Below, in pieces: positions 32,730 through 43,541 of a DNA stretch of 64,000 bases. The notes under the pieces were generated by a model. It made no database searches. It saw nothing but the letters and a program-made list of their open reading frames with translations, and was not told the DNA's origin. Each line of letters starts with the position of its first letter. Positions within the stretch are counted from its first letter, which is position 1. Source of the stretch: Rhynchopus sp. YZ270_cl-10 (taxonomy: Eukaryota > Euglenozoa > Diplonemea > Diplonemida > Diplonemidae). Location of the stretch: positions 1,209,598 to 1,273,597 of the forward strand of contig OZ037834.1 of the NCBI GenBank assembly GCA_964035575.1. Reading direction: 5' to 3'. Made by a program: the position numbers and the translations under genes.

Positions 32730-35700
32730 CTACTGCTTCTCCTCATTGTCAGATCCATCAGAGCTCCCTTCCGTCGAAGAAGCCTCTTCAACTGCCCTGC
32801 TTCTGTCCACCTTGCGAATCATAGAATTTGCTGCATGCCATGTTATGAAGAACGTTGCGTTCGAGATAAGAGCGCTTGCAAACAAAATCCAACACCCATC
32901 CATCAGCTGCGTCTTCACACGGAAGCACTCCTTCGAAGGCAAGCCAATTGGGTCCGCGGTTGCGTCAATCATCCCTTGAATTCCCATGGACGTACACATT
33001 GAGGTTCCCATAAACTGCGCAAAGTTGGGCAGTTCCAATAAAGCAACGATTAACGCAACAACGAAGACCTCTAACGCACTCCACGCAGCGACAATCTCAT
33101 TGATAAAGAACAGAAGCTTTTGCCTTTTCCGGGTTAATGGTGCGGCCCAAAGAATTGCCAGGCTGATGTTCTGGATTAATGGCATCATGAAAGCGAAGAT
33201 GATGAAGGTGACCATAGTATAGCCGTATCCAATATGCTGCACTGCGCCGGAAGGGGCCTCTTCGTACATCGCCGTAGCGAGGGTTAAAACGGAGTGGGAC
33301 GTCTTCAGATTGGGAGAATCGAAGAAGGTCAACACCATCCCCGCGATTGCTTCGAATTCAAACTGAAATGACTCAACGGACGCCCCCCAATACAGCAACG
33401 CAGTGCTAAAGAGAAGCAAGAACAAAACCCCTACCCCAACCCCACAGTCAGATTTAATGGAGCTCCAGCGGAAGATCGCAGCAAAGCTTGAAGTAGATTC
33501 GAAAACACCGTTGCTCTTTTCGCGGAACATACAGAGAACACGCTTTTCATCATCACCCTTCCCAATATCAAACCAAGAAGTATGGTGACGACGTGCAAAT
33601 GAGTCGTTCGGGGTGTCGCTTTTGTGAAGCACCTTTCCATTATGCGTTGCTTTATACCGATCATCAAATGCAAGAGCATTTCTATGATACACAATCTGAA
33701 CGTGGTTTAACAGCAAAGTAGAAATCGCTGCAGTTAAAAACGCGTAAACCCCCCAATCCGGCTGCACCTCAAGATCTGCTGCCAAAAAGTCTTTCGGCAA
33801 GAATGACCAAACCTCCGGAGGAACCAAATGGAATCTAAACGAAACCATCATAATGGCCTGCAAGAAGTTGTCTGTCAGACTCCATTTTCCTAAGAAGTCG
33901 ATGATACGCAGCATGGTCCCTCTCCGTTCAGCAGGGAGCACGATGTCATCCGCAAACCAGCAGAACATCAACAAAAACAGCTTCATATACGGCCACACCC
34001 CGGAGGTAATCGAAATCACCACTGCAAGCAGCCTCGCGTTTCCGTTCCACGTATCTGTCACTGTAGACGCCAAATTGTAGGTATACACATTCTTAAAATC
34101 CACCTCCGCCCCCGCAAGCTTAATCGACGCTGCAACAGACGCACCAAGGGTGATGTTTCCTGTGAAGAAGACTGTCACAGCAAGCAGCACTAAGAGGGGG
34201 AAAAGGTAGCGCATGGTGTCAGACATGGTTTCGTGGTGCACCAATGGGTCCACTTCCTCACTGCCACCATAGCGTGTGATGAGTCTCTGGAAGAGCCCTG
34301 TGTGGATGCGGTGCTTGGTGCGTGTAGAGAGCTCGCCTTCTGCGCCTTCGTCTTCATCGTCGACAATGAGAGAGGAGCATTCGTTGTTCTGCACAGCCTG
34401 TGCAGGGTTTGATGCCCTCCTTTCACGGTACTTCGCAACATTGCGTGCCCTAGTCTTCCTTGCAACCCTCCCACAAATGACAATCAACAACAAAATAGAG
34501 CCACTGCTAATGACCAACCCATAAATCAACGTGTAGGTCTGCTTTTGAGTGATCTGCCCGCCATCAGGAACGGCAGGGGTCGGTGCTGGGGTGGGCGGGG
34601 TTGGGTCGGGTCCTCCGGTGCACTGTGCTCCTGAGGCTTGGATCGCTGTGTCGATGACGGCCTGCATTTGTTCCCGTCGAAGGACGGAGCCGATCAGGCC
34701 ATTTTCGGAAAGAATCGCGGTGTTAAAGAAATCGGTCAGTTCCTTACGCCCTGCTTCTGAACGAAGCGATTCGGACAACGCATCCATTCCTGGGGTTCCA
34801 TCTTCCTTGAGGACGTCGACGTCAATGAGCAGTTCTGTACCCAAATAAGCGGCAAATGAGGGTACAGCAAGCCCCTCCTGTGTTGCAAAGAGAGAGGCAG
34901 CGCAGCCAGCCTTCGCCAACCCATCTAATGTCATATCCGCAAGCCTCGTTTGCTTCACCTTTGTTTGTGTTGTCACATTTATCGCAAATTGCGCCAAAGA
35001 AATGGACACATTAAGAATCGTATCGTAATGAGTGGTCTTCACATCAGCGCTCTTCGGCTGCAGCGATTTCATTGAAATTTGTGTGACCAAGGTAAGGTTT
35101 TGTAACACAATGTGGTGCTTCAATGCATATCCATTGCTTTTAACAGGGAGGAAGACCTGCATAACGTTTACCGCATCAAGCCCGGACACACGAATACCGT
35201 GTACCCCTAATGCCATTGGACCTACCCCAGCATCAATTGAAACATTTGAATCGATAACCAAAGGAACATCAAGAGTTCCCTCAAAAAGCATGCGGGACAC
35301 ATTGTTTACGGTAGGCGAATACTGCTGAAGAACTCTGTCCGGTCCGATGGAGGGAAGCCCCCCCAAAAAGGTGTTCGCACCCCACGCTACGAGAGAGACC
35401 ACCTTGCCACCTACTGTGGTAGAATCGTTGAAAAGGATGTACTCTGGTTCGGCTGTTGCCTGGAGGAGTCCTGATGAGGAGGATGGAATGCACTTCGCGC
35501 TTTTTGTGGTCTGGTTAATGTACTTCCCAAACTCCTCCTTCAAAAAGAAATCAACCAAAGGCACCATCTCAAAAGAAATCGCCGGAAGAGCCGGGAGCAG
35601 TATCGGGCGAATCAAATAATCTTCCAAAAGGGTGCTAGCCTCATCGAACAGAGCCGACCCTTTGACAGCAATTTTTTTGATATCAGCGGTGGCAATGAAG

Positions 35701-36992
35701 AGAGAGGTGATACGAAGGTATTTAAGAGGGAACGTTGCGCATTCTGGGGTCGATGCGACATCAATGAGATTCTCAATCGTAAGGTTGCCGATGCCAGAAG
35801 TGTCAACCAAAAGCACTGCAGTGAAATTTGCCACAAAATTGGTGATCTCATCGACAGAAAGCGAAACCGTCTGGGTGGTGGTGTAGCCAGTCAAATCATT
35901 CTGCAGGCCAATCTCCACATCCACCTCGGCAGAGAGGTTCGCAAACCCAATCGACCCAAACACCGCATTCGGCGCCTCTCCAGGATACATCTTCAATACA
36001 AGATTGTCGACAGACGCGAACCCCATCAAATCCGCGCTTTTCACTGCAAAATGTGTCACCGTAATTTGAGGTCCAACCTTCACCCCTAGAGGAAGCGCTG
36101 AAGACGAAGACGAAGATGACACCCTCTGAGAGCTCTCAGACACTTCTTCGGACCCCCAGATGCCTTTGTTCAGTGCAGTGAGACCGAGCTCGGTGAGGGT
36201 GGAAGGGATGGGTGTTCCTAGAGCGGAGGAGATAGCATTGAGTGCATCAGGCCCGTTGAGGGTGGCCACCGAAGCACCAAAGAGGTCTGTGACCAAGTCT
36301 GCGGCACGCTCTGCAACAAGAGAATCGCTGAAGGCTGCAAAGTGTTTCATTGTGTCCGATCCGAGACGTGCCTCGAGGTCTGCCTCTTCAGATTTAACCA
36401 GGGTGACTTCGTTTTGCTCTCCAACGTTTGTTATGGCACCTTCCGCTTTGTTTACTAACGAATCCAACATAGATTCTACCTTTGCAGTAAGAAGGGTTGT
36501 CTCGCAGACCTTTTCTTTGACCTTCTTTTCGACTTCGCGGGCAACTTCGTAACGTACGATTCCGCCCATTTCTATGCCGTCGATGCTGAGGGTGTGGAGG
36601 GTCAGTTTCAACTCGCAGGTCACCACCTCAGCAGCAACGGAGGAGTTGGAGAAGAGGCGAGGGGGTGTGATGGAGAGGGCAATGTCGGTGTCGATCTTCA
36701 TTTCGGCGGAGGCCTGTTGGAGGGTCGCGTTGTGCTTGTTGTGCAGATCCCCGGCCACAGAGATGTCAAAGACGGTCGCCACACCAACAGCGTTCTTCGC
36801 ATCTGGGCCAGAGAGGACAGCAGACGTAACGGAAAGGTTCCCGATCAACCCTTCGAAGGTGTAGTCGCCAAGAAGGCCGAGGTTCAAGTCGTATTCGCCG
36901 GAGTCGAGTTCGACACCCTCAACGAGTTTGTCGAAGACCGTGAAGTCCTGTGCCGCTGCACATTGCGACAGCAATAAAACAATCAAATTCAT
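32730..36992 (-). CDS. TULIP-like lipid-binding plus PqiA-like membrane protein
   Basis: A 1420-residue single-exon protein. A signal peptide (MNLIVLLLSQCAAAQ) leads an ectodomain to about residue 820, rich in N-glycosylation sites and beta-strand patterns like LBP/BPI/CETP (TULIP) lipid-binding proteins. A first membrane span (about 822-842, LIYGLVISSGSILLLIVICG) is followed by a charged loop. Two PqiA-like units come next: about 927-1110 (ITLGASVAASIKLAG, then LLAVVISITSGVWPYMKLFL and IIDFLGKWSLTDNFLQAIMM) and about 1190-1330 (MVTFIIFAFMMPLIQNISLA, then SALEVFVVALIVALLELPNF). The W-S-x-x-x-x-F signature after a cytosolic R-rich turn is the mark of PqiA. A last span is near 1365-1390 and an acidic tail ends the protein. 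In bacteria PqiA works with the MCE protein PqiB in lipid transport. A lipid-transfer role here is inference. Confidence 0.75.
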   Translation of the reverse strand: MNLIVLLLSQCAAAQDFTVFDKLVEGVELDSGEYDLNLGLLGDYTFEGLIGNLSVTSAVLSGPDAKNAVGVATVFDISVAGDLHNKHNATLQQASAEMKIDTDIALSITPPRLFSNSSVAAEVVTCELKLTLHTLSIDGIEMGGIVRYEVAREVEKKVKEKVCETTLLTAKVESMLDSLVNKAEGAITNVGEQNEVTLVKSEEADLEARLGSDTMKHFAAFSDSLVAERAADLVTDLFGASVATLNGPDALNAISSALGTPIPSTLTELGLTALNKGIWGSEEVSESSQRVSSSSSSSALPLGVKVGPQITVTHFAVKSADLMGFASVDNLVLKMYPGEAPNAVFGSIGFANLSAEVDVEIGLQNDLTGYTTTQTVSLSVDEITNFVANFTAVLLVDTSGIGNLTIENLIDVASTPECATFPLKYLRITSLFIATADIKKIAVKGSALFDEASTLLEDYLIRPILLPALPAISFEMVPLVDFFLKEEFGKYINQTTKSAKCIPSSSSGLLQATAEPEYILFNDSTTVGGKVVSLVAWGANTFLGGLPSIGPDRVLQQYSPTVNNVSRMLFEGTLDVPLVIDSNVSIDAGVGPMALGVHGIRVSGLDAVNVMQVFLPVKSNGYALKHHIVLQNLTLVTQISMKSLQPKSADVKTTHYDTILNVSISLAQFAINVTTQTKVKQTRLADMTLDGLAKAGCAASLFATQEGLAVPSFAAYLGTELLIDVDVLKEDGTPGMDALSESLRSEAGRKELTDFFNTAILSENGLIGSVLRREQMQAVIDTAIQASGAQCTGGPDPTPPTPAPTPAVPDGGQITQKQTYTLIYGLVISSGSILLLIVICGRVARKTRARNVAKYRERRASNPAQAVQNNECSSLIVDDEDEGAEGELSTRTKHRIHTGLFQRLITRYGGSEEVDPLVHHETMSDTMRYLFPLLVLLAVTVFFTGNITLGASVAASIKLAGAEVDFKNVYTYNLASTVTDTWNGNARLLAVVISITSGVWPYMKLFLLMFCWFADDIVLPAERRGTMLRIIDFLGKWSLTDNFLQAIMMVSFRFHLVPPEVWSFLPKDFLAADLEVQPDWGVYAFLTAAISTLLLNHVQIVYHRNALAFDDRYKATHNGKVLHKSDTPNDSFARRHHTSWFDIGKGDDEKRVLCMFREKSNGVFESTSSFAAIFRWSSIKSDCGVGVGVLFLLLFSTALLYWGASVESFQFEFEAIAGMVLTFFDSPNLKTSHSVLTLATAMYEEAPSGAVQHIGYGYTMVTFIIFAFMMPLIQNISLAILWAAPLTRKRQKLLFFINEIVAAWSALEVFVVALIVALLELPNFAQFMGTSMCTSMGIQGMIDATADPIGLPSKECFRVKTQLMDGCWILFASALISNATFFITWHAANSMIRKVDRSRAVEEASSTEGSSDGSDNEEKQ

Positions 36993-38261
36993 GTTGTAGT
37001 TTTGTGTAGTTTCACACTATATTGGGTTGTGAGTTAGAGAGGAAACCTTCAGATGGTATAATAGAAAGAGAGTGGTGGTGGTGCCTTACTTTTTTTCCGT
37101 TTGTTTTCGCTATTTTCTCTTGTGCACTGGTAAACGTGTTAAAATAAATCCTTTTCTTTTTCGCAGCATTCGTCCCGCTGTGTTTTTTCACAGATGCTCT
37201 CTAATCACCTTTGCTCCCTCCCCTCACACAGTGTGGTTCCTACTTTCGTTCTCGTTCTTTTTGTTCGTGTGTCTCTGCCTTCAAAAAGCAAGGACGCAGA
37301 AAATTGGTTGATTTTGCACGCGTTTGTCGTCCCCGAAACATCAGATGGACAACAACACCGCACACAAAACCCAAACAGGAATAGGAACCGAGCTGTAGGG
37401 GGGTGGGTAAAAGAAGAGAACAACAACGACACACAGGACTGCATACAAAAACAGAGGTGGAACCCATACCATCCCAGCCCCACTGCCAGGGATATATGAT
37501 CGCGACACACAATACGGGTGTGAAGACGACCGCTTGGGCACACGCGACAATGTCAAAAAAAGAGATGATAAAAAAGACGCAAAAACAACCAAAAATAACG
37601 ACGTTAACAGATGCATGGACCCCGCGGACACATGCCATCTAAAATAAAATACAACAAAATAGAAAAAAAATAAGGCATAGTTGAAGCGGACGTGGATGTC
37701 TCGTGCTGATAAAGACAAGAAGAGGGACATGGGATGGGAAGGCAGCAAGGGTTGTTGTCGTCCTTTGGACAGGCTCAGGCATATGATATGATACATAACA
37801 TAGCCTTCTCTCCTATTTCACGTTTCAGCCCCCAGTTGACACAGCATCGTCCGCACAAGCTTTGTGGGAACGTGTGTTGTGTGCAACAGGAAAACAGCAA
37901 CAGACAGGGATGGAGCGGGAGCGGGGACAGGGCCGGGGTACAACTGAACGCCCGGACATCTGTCCCACACACACTACACACATCCATCCCCACGTCTGTT
38001 GTGAAACGCTATCCAAAAAAACGCAGCTGCACTTCCCCAGCACAGTGGGCATCACAAAAGAAAGAAACAAAACAAAGGGGAAACAAAGAAAACGAAGAGA
38101 CGGGCTGAAAACAAAGTGCAGGGCGCTTCTTTTGTTGCGGCACGAGACACTTGTCAACAGCAGAAGAAGATAACAACGCGTTTAATAAAAGAAAAGAGAA
38201 GCAACAAAGACACAGCACAGTGTCGGTCAGTCACTCCCCGGACCCTGTGGACGCATCACAC
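36993..38261. other. Intergenic spacer, no gene seen
   Basis: This separates the membrane protein start from the next gene's stop. Several overlapping frames exist in both directions (37070-38220), but none has family features and they overlap one another. The sequence is less homopolymer-rich than other spacers and may include long UTRs. Confidence 0.5.
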
Positions 38262-39698
38262 TCACGCCAGGGCCGCGCTGTACGCACACCTCCCTGCCAC
38301 ACACTGTGGCACGCGTGCGGGGCAGTCGCATGTGCTGATGAACCTGCTGCTGCCGAAGCACTCCACAAGGACATCCTTCTTCGCGCTGAATGCGGCCATC
38401 TCGGCGTCTGTCGCACGCACACTCGCAAGCAGGTTCCTGGTGCACCCACAGCTCGTTCCCACCAGCGGGCGTGCCGGCTCGCATTCGGCACTCTCCCTGC
38501 AGGTCTGCACGGTGGTGAGGGCGGCTTCGTACTCTGCCTCCGCGGTGCTGCAAACAGAAACAATAGGTGCGGGATGTGTGCCCACAAGGTTGTGCGCACA
38601 CATACCCGCGTCCGTGCACCTGAAGCCGTCAGAGGCCGGGCAGTCGCAGATGGTGATCAGGGGTCCGTTGCAGGTCTGGTACTGTCCGAGCAGGGTGTTA
38701 AACGTCGCCAGGTCGGTTGCACTCAGGTCAGCACGTGCCACCTTGTTGCGTGTGCATCCACAGCCGGTTCCGGACAGCACAGTGCCACAGTCGGCTGCTG
38801 CCGAGCAGGTCTGGATTCTCGCCAGGAATGCGGTGTAGTCGGCCGTGATCTCGTCACAGGTCGGCTCCGGCACAGGCACGGGCACAGGCGCAGTCACAAA
38901 GTTGTGTGCACACACACCCGCGTCCGTGCACCTGAAGCCGTCAGAGGCCGGGCAGTCGCAGATGGTGATCAGAGGGCCGTTGCAGGTCTGGTACTGTCCG
39001 AGCAGGGTGTTAAACGTCGCCAGGTCGGTTGCACTCAGGTCAGCACGTGCCACCTTGTTGCGTGTGCATCCACAGCCGGTCCCGGACAGCACAGTGCCAC
39101 AGTCGGCTGCTGCCGAGCAGGTCTGGATTCTCGCCAGGAATGCGTTGTAGTCAGTTGTGATCTCGTCACAGGTCGGCTCCGGCACAGGAACGGGCACAGG
39201 TGCAGTCACAAGGTTGAACGAGCAGCGGTTCTCCGAGCACTTGAAGCCAGAGGCAGCCGGGCAGTCGCAGGTCGAGAGGAAGCTGCCACCACAGGCTGAG
39301 TACTGCGCCTTCAGGGCCTCGAAATCTGCCACCTGCTGTGCGGTCAGGTCAGCACGTGCCACCAGGTTGCGTGTGCACCCACAGCTTGTTCCGGTCAGCA
39401 CAGTGCCACACTCGCTCGCAGTGTCGCAGGTCTGGATGGTCGCAAGGTAGCTGGTGAAGTCGGCTTTGATCTCGTCACAGGTGGGTGCGGGCTCAGCACT
39501 CCAGTCGCAGAAGCCCGCTGCAGTGCACGTTGCGACACCACCGCAGAGCTGGACCCCAATGTGCCGCATGCACTTCGCATCGTTGTGGCAGCGCACCGTC
39601 GACATCAGGCGCGGCACCAACGACGTGCACAGGTGGCTTGCGCTCGCAACATCCACACACGCTGAGAGCAGCAGCACCGACGCAACTGTGGCACGCAT
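38262..39698 (-). CDS. Secreted cysteine-rich repeat protein
   Basis: A 478-residue single-exon protein with a signal peptide (MRATVASVLLLSACVDVASA). After a short cysteine-rich N-terminal unit come four tandem modules of about 100 residues. Each reads T/S-C-D-E-I, a helix, IQTC-x-x-x-x-x-CGTVL, GTSCGCTRN-x-x-A, a long helix, then STCDCPA and C-x-x-x-x-C. Modules are joined by VTAPVPVPVPEP linkers in the first three. Modules two and three are almost identical at DNA level with a 306-bp period, pointing to recent duplication or conversion. The cysteine spacing suggests disulfide-stabilised extracellular modules. I do not recognise the domain; an adhesin, surface or inhibitor role would be a guess. 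No membrane anchor is seen at the C-terminus. Confidence 0.85.
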   Translation of the reverse strand: MRATVASVLLLSACVDVASASHLCTSLVPRLMSTVRCHNDAKCMRHIGVQLCGGVATCTAAGFCDWSAEPAPTCDEIKADFTSYLATIQTCDTASECGTVLTGTSCGCTRNLVARADLTAQQVADFEALKAQYSACGGSFLSTCDCPAASGFKCSENRCSFNLVTAPVPVPVPEPTCDEITTDYNAFLARIQTCSAAADCGTVLSGTGCGCTRNKVARADLSATDLATFNTLLGQYQTCNGPLITICDCPASDGFRCTDAGVCAHNFVTAPVPVPVPEPTCDEITADYTAFLARIQTCSAAADCGTVLSGTGCGCTRNKVARADLSATDLATFNTLLGQYQTCNGPLITICDCPASDGFRCTDAGMCAHNLVGTHPAPIVSVCSTAEAEYEAALTTVQTCRESAECEPARPLVGTSCGCTRNLLASVRATDAEMAAFSAKKDVLVECFGSSRFISTCDCPARVPQCVAGRCAYSAALA

Positions 39699-40102
39699 TG
39701 TAGACTGGGGTGGAGGTATGTGTCTTTACGTTTTCAGATCTGTGGTGTGTAATGTGAGTTGGAAAATGACGATAAGACGGAGACGAAAACCTCGTACTAC
39801 AAGCCAAGAAAAACCAAGTGAAATATGGCAATCAGGCGAAATCAATACTTGAGGGGGTTGGGGTGGAAACTACGCCATCCCAACACCCACAACGATCAGG
39901 GGCAAAACACAAAAGACTTAAGGGGGACAATCATGTTCTTTTGTTCAGTTCTCAGGTCCAAAAAATTCTTGTAAAAGAAAGGTTTTTTTTGGCAAGATTA
40001 AACAATACTACAGCAAATCATTAACATCTAACCGGGGCCGATTCATCATTTTTTTAACCATGGCAACTCTCATCAGAACAACATCGTACACCCCCCCGCC
40101 CT
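39699..40102. other. Intergenic spacer
   Basis: No gene seen. This is the promoter-side flank of the cysteine-rich gene and the 3' flank of the NOXRED1-like gene. Confidence 0.5.
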
Positions 40103-41464
40103 TCACCCTACCGGCACCGACACAGCGTTCCGCCGCCCCCCCTTCTCCACCGCCACCTCTGGGAAGTGCTCCCCTATCAACTCCGACAGCGGCTTCTCAA
40201 AATACTCATCCAGCTGCACTATGCTCGTTAGTCGTGGTATCGCTTTGCCGCCACCACTGCTATTTGCCCCACCCCCTAAGCCGGGCGTGACGGAACAGAC
40301 AACGTTAACAATCGATTCATGCAACGACGCAGGAAGCATCGAACAGAGCACCGAGATCAACCCGAGAGGGTACGTACCTGTGTTTAGCATTAACGCGCTG
40401 AGTTGGAGGGAGACAAAACTCTCGGTTTTGACTAAGGAATGCCTGGGAAAGAGACAGGCCACTTTCAACACTGCTGCTGGGCTTGTAGATGCCTGCGCCA
40501 ACGCAGAGAGCGACGTTACGTCAACATCAGTAGAAAGACATAATGGGTGTTCCAGCGCAGTGCACGCACGGTTCGGCATGACCCCCAACAAGGTGCTCAG
40601 GATCACACACGATGGATTCACCTTCCCCCGAATCACCCTCGCCACCTCTTGAAACTGTGCAGGCAAACACCCTAATATCAACAAATCCACCGACTCCGCG
40701 ATGGCTTCATTATTAAAACAAATTTTCACCCCCTCCTGAGCATACGCCGGAAGCGACGAAGGCTGTCGTGTCGAAACTGACAAACAGGTTGCGTGAAATA
40801 ACCGCGATGAAACCAACCCTTCTAAAATCTGTGTCCCGATGGTTCCACACCCGATAATGCCTATACTCAGCTGAGAAGGGATTGCAACAGAAACAGACGG
40901 CCAGGTAGATGAATTAAACGCTTTTAATAGTCTCCCTGCCCGAACATCGGGGGGGATGGAACGATCGGTGCTGACTGCGAGGGCTTGGGTGAAACGGTGT
41001 TTTGCACCTCTCATGACGTTCGCTACATAACAACATTGATGTACTATCGTCTGCACCACCAATGGATGTAGTGGTACACACGTTGCCAACCCTTTATCTA
41101 ACATCGCTGACAACGCGCACTGTTTCAACAACTCAAAGCTGACAGCGCGATCTAAACGGAGTTCCTCCTTCTTTTTCGAGAATTTCTGCGGTTTGCGGTC
41201 GGGGATGTTGCTTCTCCCTCCCCCTCCCCCGGGTACCTTGCCACGCACTTCAGCGGCCCGCATCTCAGACACCATCGCAATAACAGGAGACTGCGTGATG
41301 TCTGCCGCAGCGTCGTCGGGGAGAGCTGGAGGAGGTAGTGTCGAGACCTCTGCTGTGTGTCCATGCTGGTGCATGTGGTCGGTGGGGGCGGCATGTGTGC
41401 ATGTCCCATTATTCGCATTGACAACCCGAGGCACGTCAATAGACGCCTGTTGCGAGTTGCTCAT
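40103..41464 (-). CDS. NOXRED1/ProC-like NADP-dependent oxidoreductase
   Basis: A 453-residue single-exon protein. About 195 N-terminal residues are partly low complexity, then partly helical. A Rossmann fold follows: LSIGIIGCGTIGTQILEGLV carries the dinucleotide G-x-G-x-x-G, and LLILGCLPAQFQEVARVIRG and ILSTLLGVMPNRACTAL fit the second half of the pyrroline-5-carboxylate reductase (ProC) N-terminal domain. This layout, with a long N-terminal extension, matches NOXRED1 (NADP-dependent oxidoreductase domain-containing 1) better than true ProC. The ProC C-terminal dimerisation domain is not obvious. The substrate is not known. Confidence 0.75.
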   Translation of the reverse strand: MSNSQQASIDVPRVVNANNGTCTHAAPTDHMHQHGHTAEVSTLPPPALPDDAAADITQSPVIAMVSEMRAAEVRGKVPGGGGGRSNIPDRKPQKFSKKKEELRLDRAVSFELLKQCALSAMLDKGLATCVPLHPLVVQTIVHQCCYVANVMRGAKHRFTQALAVSTDRSIPPDVRAGRLLKAFNSSTWPSVSVAIPSQLSIGIIGCGTIGTQILEGLVSSRLFHATCLSVSTRQPSSLPAYAQEGVKICFNNEAIAESVDLLILGCLPAQFQEVARVIRGKVNPSCVILSTLLGVMPNRACTALEHPLCLSTDVDVTSLSALAQASTSPAAVLKVACLFPRHSLVKTESFVSLQLSALMLNTGTYPLGLISVLCSMLPASLHESIVNVVCSVTPGLGGGANSSGGGKAIPRLTSIVQLDEYFEKPLSELIGEHFPEVAVEKGGRRNAVSVPVG

Positions 41465-43077
41465 TTGCAGTAGGTAGGAGTAATTTTATTTTTTTTTGAT
41501 CAAATAGAAGTAAAATTCTATTATTTCAGGCACGATGTCACAGTAGGTAGGGGTAGTATTGATTAACAGTTTTGTAAAACAAAAAATTTGGCTGGTTCTC
41601 TCTGTATTGCTTTTGGCTTTTGTTTTTTGTGCCTTGTAGGGAGTAGGGGTAGGGGTGATACCTTTGAATGTAAACAGGTAGTATTAGGAGGTTAATTTAG
41701 GGGGAAGAGGAGGAAGGGAGGGGGTTTTTGTACCAAATGTGTTTTAGATCCCTGAAGAAAAAAATGGGGGAATATAGAAGTGAAGTGTGAAGAGGTGGAG
41801 GAGGAGGAGGGAGGGAAGAAGAAAAAAAATATTTCGCTTTTTTTTTCCTGCTTTCTGCATTTTTTTTTAAAGGGGGAGATTGGGGTAGGCGGGTAGGTAT
41901 ATTTGCTTTTTTATTTTTTTTTTTGGAAGATTGCTCTGGGTGTTTGTTTGCTGCTGTTTTAATCTGGAAAAAAAAAAAATATGGGTGTATTGACCACCTG
42001 GGACCAGGGACAATTTTTTTTCCCCTCCCTAAGCTTTTCTCTCTTCCCCCCAAAAAAATACGAAAAAAGGAAACATAATTTTAGGAATAGAATCACCTCC
42101 CTCCCTGACACTCGGAATACACAGGGGGCATTTATACCAGCATAACTGGAATTATCCAAACAAAATCAAAAAAAAAATGGGGAAAACAGAAACTGAACAG
42201 CGAGGGCAAAGGACTTCTCCCTCTTGTGTTCTCAACATTTTTTTTCTGTTTTCGATATTGCAGGAACCATCCATTTTTTCCTTCCTTTTTTTTTGTTAAT
42301 GTCACTGACAGTCCCCCTCCCCACTCTCTGTTGGTTGGCTGAGCGAAACAGGCCCTACTCGTTGAAAATACCCTACAATTTCAAAAAAAAAAAAAAAAAA
42401 ACACGATTATGTTGCAAAACAATCGCCTAAGCACCGAATCGGTGGTACTAGGGTTGGCCGAAGCCTCTTTTTGTACGACGGAAGGTAAAGACGCTTTCTC
42501 TCGGGAGGGGAGGAGAGGGGGGGGGAATAGGGAAATACTAAACTCTCACACTAAGCACACAAAAAAAAAATTATAAGACATTTTTACCTCCCGTGTTGCG
42601 TCGCTCTGTCTCCAGCTGGGTTTTGTTTTATGATGTGATATGAGAGGGGGTATAATCACAGAAAAAAAACAAAATGTCAGCTGTTTTGATGGGACAAAAA
42701 AAAATGAAAAGTTTATAAGATGACCCTAAGCCTCTCGTGCTTAGTCACCTTAAAAATTGGGGTAGTGCATTTCACCCAATATCTCACCCCTCCCAGAAGC
42801 AATTCACATCCCTTTTTCATATTTAAAAAAAAAAAATAACAGAAAAACAAAAAAAGTTTATAAGATGAACCTAAGCCTCTCGTTGCTTAGCCATCTTTAA
42901 AAAAAAAGGTGGATTGAATGATAAGCAGTTGTGCTTAGTCACCCTAACTCCTCCTTGGTACCCCCCCGCAACCCAAAAATGAAAATACCCCATAAAAAAA
43001 GGTTGAAAGCGCACAACGCTCACTACAAAAAAAAAAAAATCCACAACGTGCTGCTTCCACCGTGAAACAGAGCGTCT
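41465..43077. other. Intergenic spacer with family A and H repeats
   Basis: No gene seen. It has A, T and G runs, a family H fragment (42430-42492), and family A hairpins (42709-42752, 42853-42897, partial 42917-42948). Confidence 0.6.
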
Positions 43078-43248
43078 CTAATCCTCCTTCTTGAACGACC
43101 GTCCAATGGCGTCGGGGGTCTTGATCGCGAGTATGCTTCCGAGTGCCATGTAAAGGCAGAACAGCAGGAACAGGCCAATAAAAAGCCCAGTTGCAGCGTC
43201 AGGTCCGATTGCCAGATCGGTGCTGGGGTCGGTCGGGTTGTATGCCAT
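43078..43248 (-). CDS. 56-residue single-span membrane protein
   Basis: ATG at 43248, TAG at 43080-43078. The product starts MAYNPTDPSTDLAIGPDAAT and continues through one membrane span (GLFIGLFLLFCLYMALGSIL), then AIKTPDAIGRSFKKED. A short polar N-terminus, one span and a basic tail fit the C-terminal Ac45/VOA1-type accessory module of the V-ATPase V0 sector, where an I-x-T-P-x-x-F-like motif follows the span; the match is short and tentative. The sequence is compositionally complex within a run-rich spacer, and GCACACAG about 40 nt before the ATG could be an acceptor. Other small membrane proteins are possible. Confidence 0.6.
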   Translation of the reverse strand: MAYNPTDPSTDLAIGPDAATGLFIGLFLLFCLYMALGSILAIKTPDAIGRSFKKED

Positions 43249-43541
43249 TTGTTGTAAAAGAAACTTTGTGTATAAAGGCCTCCTGTGTGCGGTGGGGGTT
43301 TGAAAAAAATAGCGGTTTTTGGAACGGAACTCACAAAGTACTAGTGTACAACTTGAGTGGATAATGCAAAATCTACGCCAGATATTGCGTGGTAATTAGT
43401 GGTTTTGGGGGAAATTCTGAGAGGAATATGGTCATTTTGTCAGAGTTGCTGAAACATTGAACACAACATGAAACAAAATCAAGAAAAATTCAAAACAAAA
43501 ACAACAAATCTATCGTGTAGATGCACCCCCTAATACAATTT

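Noticed and set aside
37205-38220. Hydrophobic and basic frames in the spacer before the cysteine-rich gene
   Set aside because: Several frames overlap in both directions without domains or consistent start context.
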